From Bacteroidetes bacterium UBA3022 (lineage in GTDB: Bacteria; Bacteroidota; Bacteroidia; Chitinophagales; BACL12): a stretch of DNA of 13,712 bases. Positions 13,229 through 13,712 of this stretch are shown here, one piece after another; positions within the stretch are counted from its first letter, which is position 1, and the number at the start of each line of letters is the position of its first letter. The stretch covers positions 1-13,712 of the forward strand of contig DDYY01000045.1 of assembly GCA_002346225.1 (NCBI GenBank), in the 5' to 3' direction. The translations under genes and the position numbers were made by a program. Under the pieces are notes generated by a model. The model was not told the origin of the DNA, did no database searches, and saw only the letters and a list, made by a program, of their open reading frames with translations.

Positions 13229-13712
13229 ATGAAAGTGTACGTACTTATTCTTCTATGTTTCCTGCTGCCTGCCTGCAGACCGGCACCCGGCAACAGCCAG
13301 CAGCAACGTTTGCCGGAACAACACTTTCAACAGGAAGAGGTAGTGCTGGACAACCTGGAGGTGCCATGGGGAATGGATCAACTCCCCGACGGCAGCCTGC
13401 TGTTCACCGAACGCAATGGTGCCATCTACCACACCGACAGCAATTTTGCCAACAAACGATTGATTGGCACAAGGGAAATTGACAACCCTGCGGAAGGAGG
13501 TTTGCTGGGGCTGGCCGTTGACCCGGATTATGCTACAACAAATTTTATTTTCATATATGAAACAGTCGTAACAGGCAACCGTGTTGTCCGGCTGCGCTTC
13601 GACAGCCTGCAACTGACCGACGAAACCATTCTGGTAAGAGGCATTCCCAAAGCCAAATACCACGATGGCGGAGCACTGCGTTTCGGCCCCGATGGTTACC
13701 TGTATGTCGGCA
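13229..13712 (+). CDS. PQQ-dependent sugar dehydrogenase (glucose/sorbosone dehydrogenase family), 3' partial
   Basis: The gene runs off the right edge; 161 residues are visible of a family usually 350-450 long. The N-terminus MKVYVLILLCFLLPAC is a lipoprotein signal with LPAC as lipobox, so Cys16 should be lipidated and the enzyme membrane-anchored. The family motifs of soluble PQQ glucose dehydrogenase and aldose sugar dehydrogenase follow: LEVPWGMDQLPDGSLLFTER (43-62), EGGLLGLAVDPDY (89-101), and YHDGGALRFGPDGYLYVG (144-161). His145 in HDGG corresponds to the catalytic histidine of this beta-propeller family. These enzymes oxidise sugars in the periplasm with PQQ as cofactor, but many Bacteroidota members have unknown substrates. 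The PQQ and calcium-binding residues in the later blades are outside the window. Start: ATG at 13229, 70 bases from the divergent gene. Confidence 0.88.
   Translation, partial: MKVYVLILLCFLLPACRPAPGNSQQQRLPEQHFQQEEVVLDNLEVPWGMDQLPDGSLLFTERNGAIYHTDSNFANKRLIGTREIDNPAEGGLLGLAVDPDYATTNFIFIYETVVTGNRVVRLRFDSLQLTDETILVRGIPKAKYHDGGALRFGPDGYLYVG

Noticed and set aside
1..13712. A hidden defence, phage or other novel accessory system
   Set aside because: All sizeable genes fall into metabolic, envelope or secretion families or are small unknown membrane/exported proteins. I saw no nuclease, helicase, reverse transcriptase, integrase, toxin-antitoxin pair or repeat array.

Overview
The window comes from a Bacteroidota chromosome. 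The evidence is a type IX secretion (T9SS) C-terminal sorting domain at the end of the first gene, a PorV/PorQ-family outer-membrane protein, start codons without clear Shine-Dalgarno sequences, and several -7 promoter elements of the form TAnnTTTG (often TAnCTTTGCAG) just before start codons. Base composition is about 50% GC. A heme A synthase implies aerobic respiration with an aa3-type oxidase. The style fits Chitinophagia/Saprospiria, but order or genus cannot be fixed from the sequence.

Left part, + strand (1-5700): the 3' end of a large secreted protein built from long duplicated OB-fold-like modules plus a T9SS sorting tail, closed by a strong terminator; an exported protein with an OmpA-like C-terminal domain; heme A synthase; then a tightly coupled nucleotide-sugar pair, rfbA (dTDP-glucose synthesis) and galE (UDP-glucose/UDP-galactose epimerisation), which ends at a terminator that could work in both directions.

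Middle part, - strand (5860-9258): a PorV/PorQ-like outer-membrane protein whose stop codon overlaps the start of an NHL-repeat lipoprotein, followed after a short gap by a lysine 6-dehydrogenase/saccharopine-dehydrogenase family enzyme. A small open stretch at 5729-5815 looks like the leftover C-terminus of a lost gene.

Right part: on the + strand, an O-methyltransferase, a secreted GH73/LysM cell-wall hydrolase and hypoxanthine phosphoribosyltransferase. These converge, with only 6 bases between them, on a - strand pair made of a small exported protein and a multi-pass membrane protein. Divergent from that pair, a PQQ-type sugar dehydrogenase lipoprotein begins and runs off the right edge.

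Most genes are ordinary core or envelope genes. I see no phage, transposon, CRISPR array, tRNA, rRNA or recognisable defence cluster. No gap between genes exceeds about 215 bases. The points most worth a second look are the probable leaderless promoters, the duplicated T9SS cargo modules, the coupled PorV-like/NHL-lipoprotein pair, the OmpA-like domain with an altered ligand loop, and the possible gene remnant near 5.7-5.8 kb.
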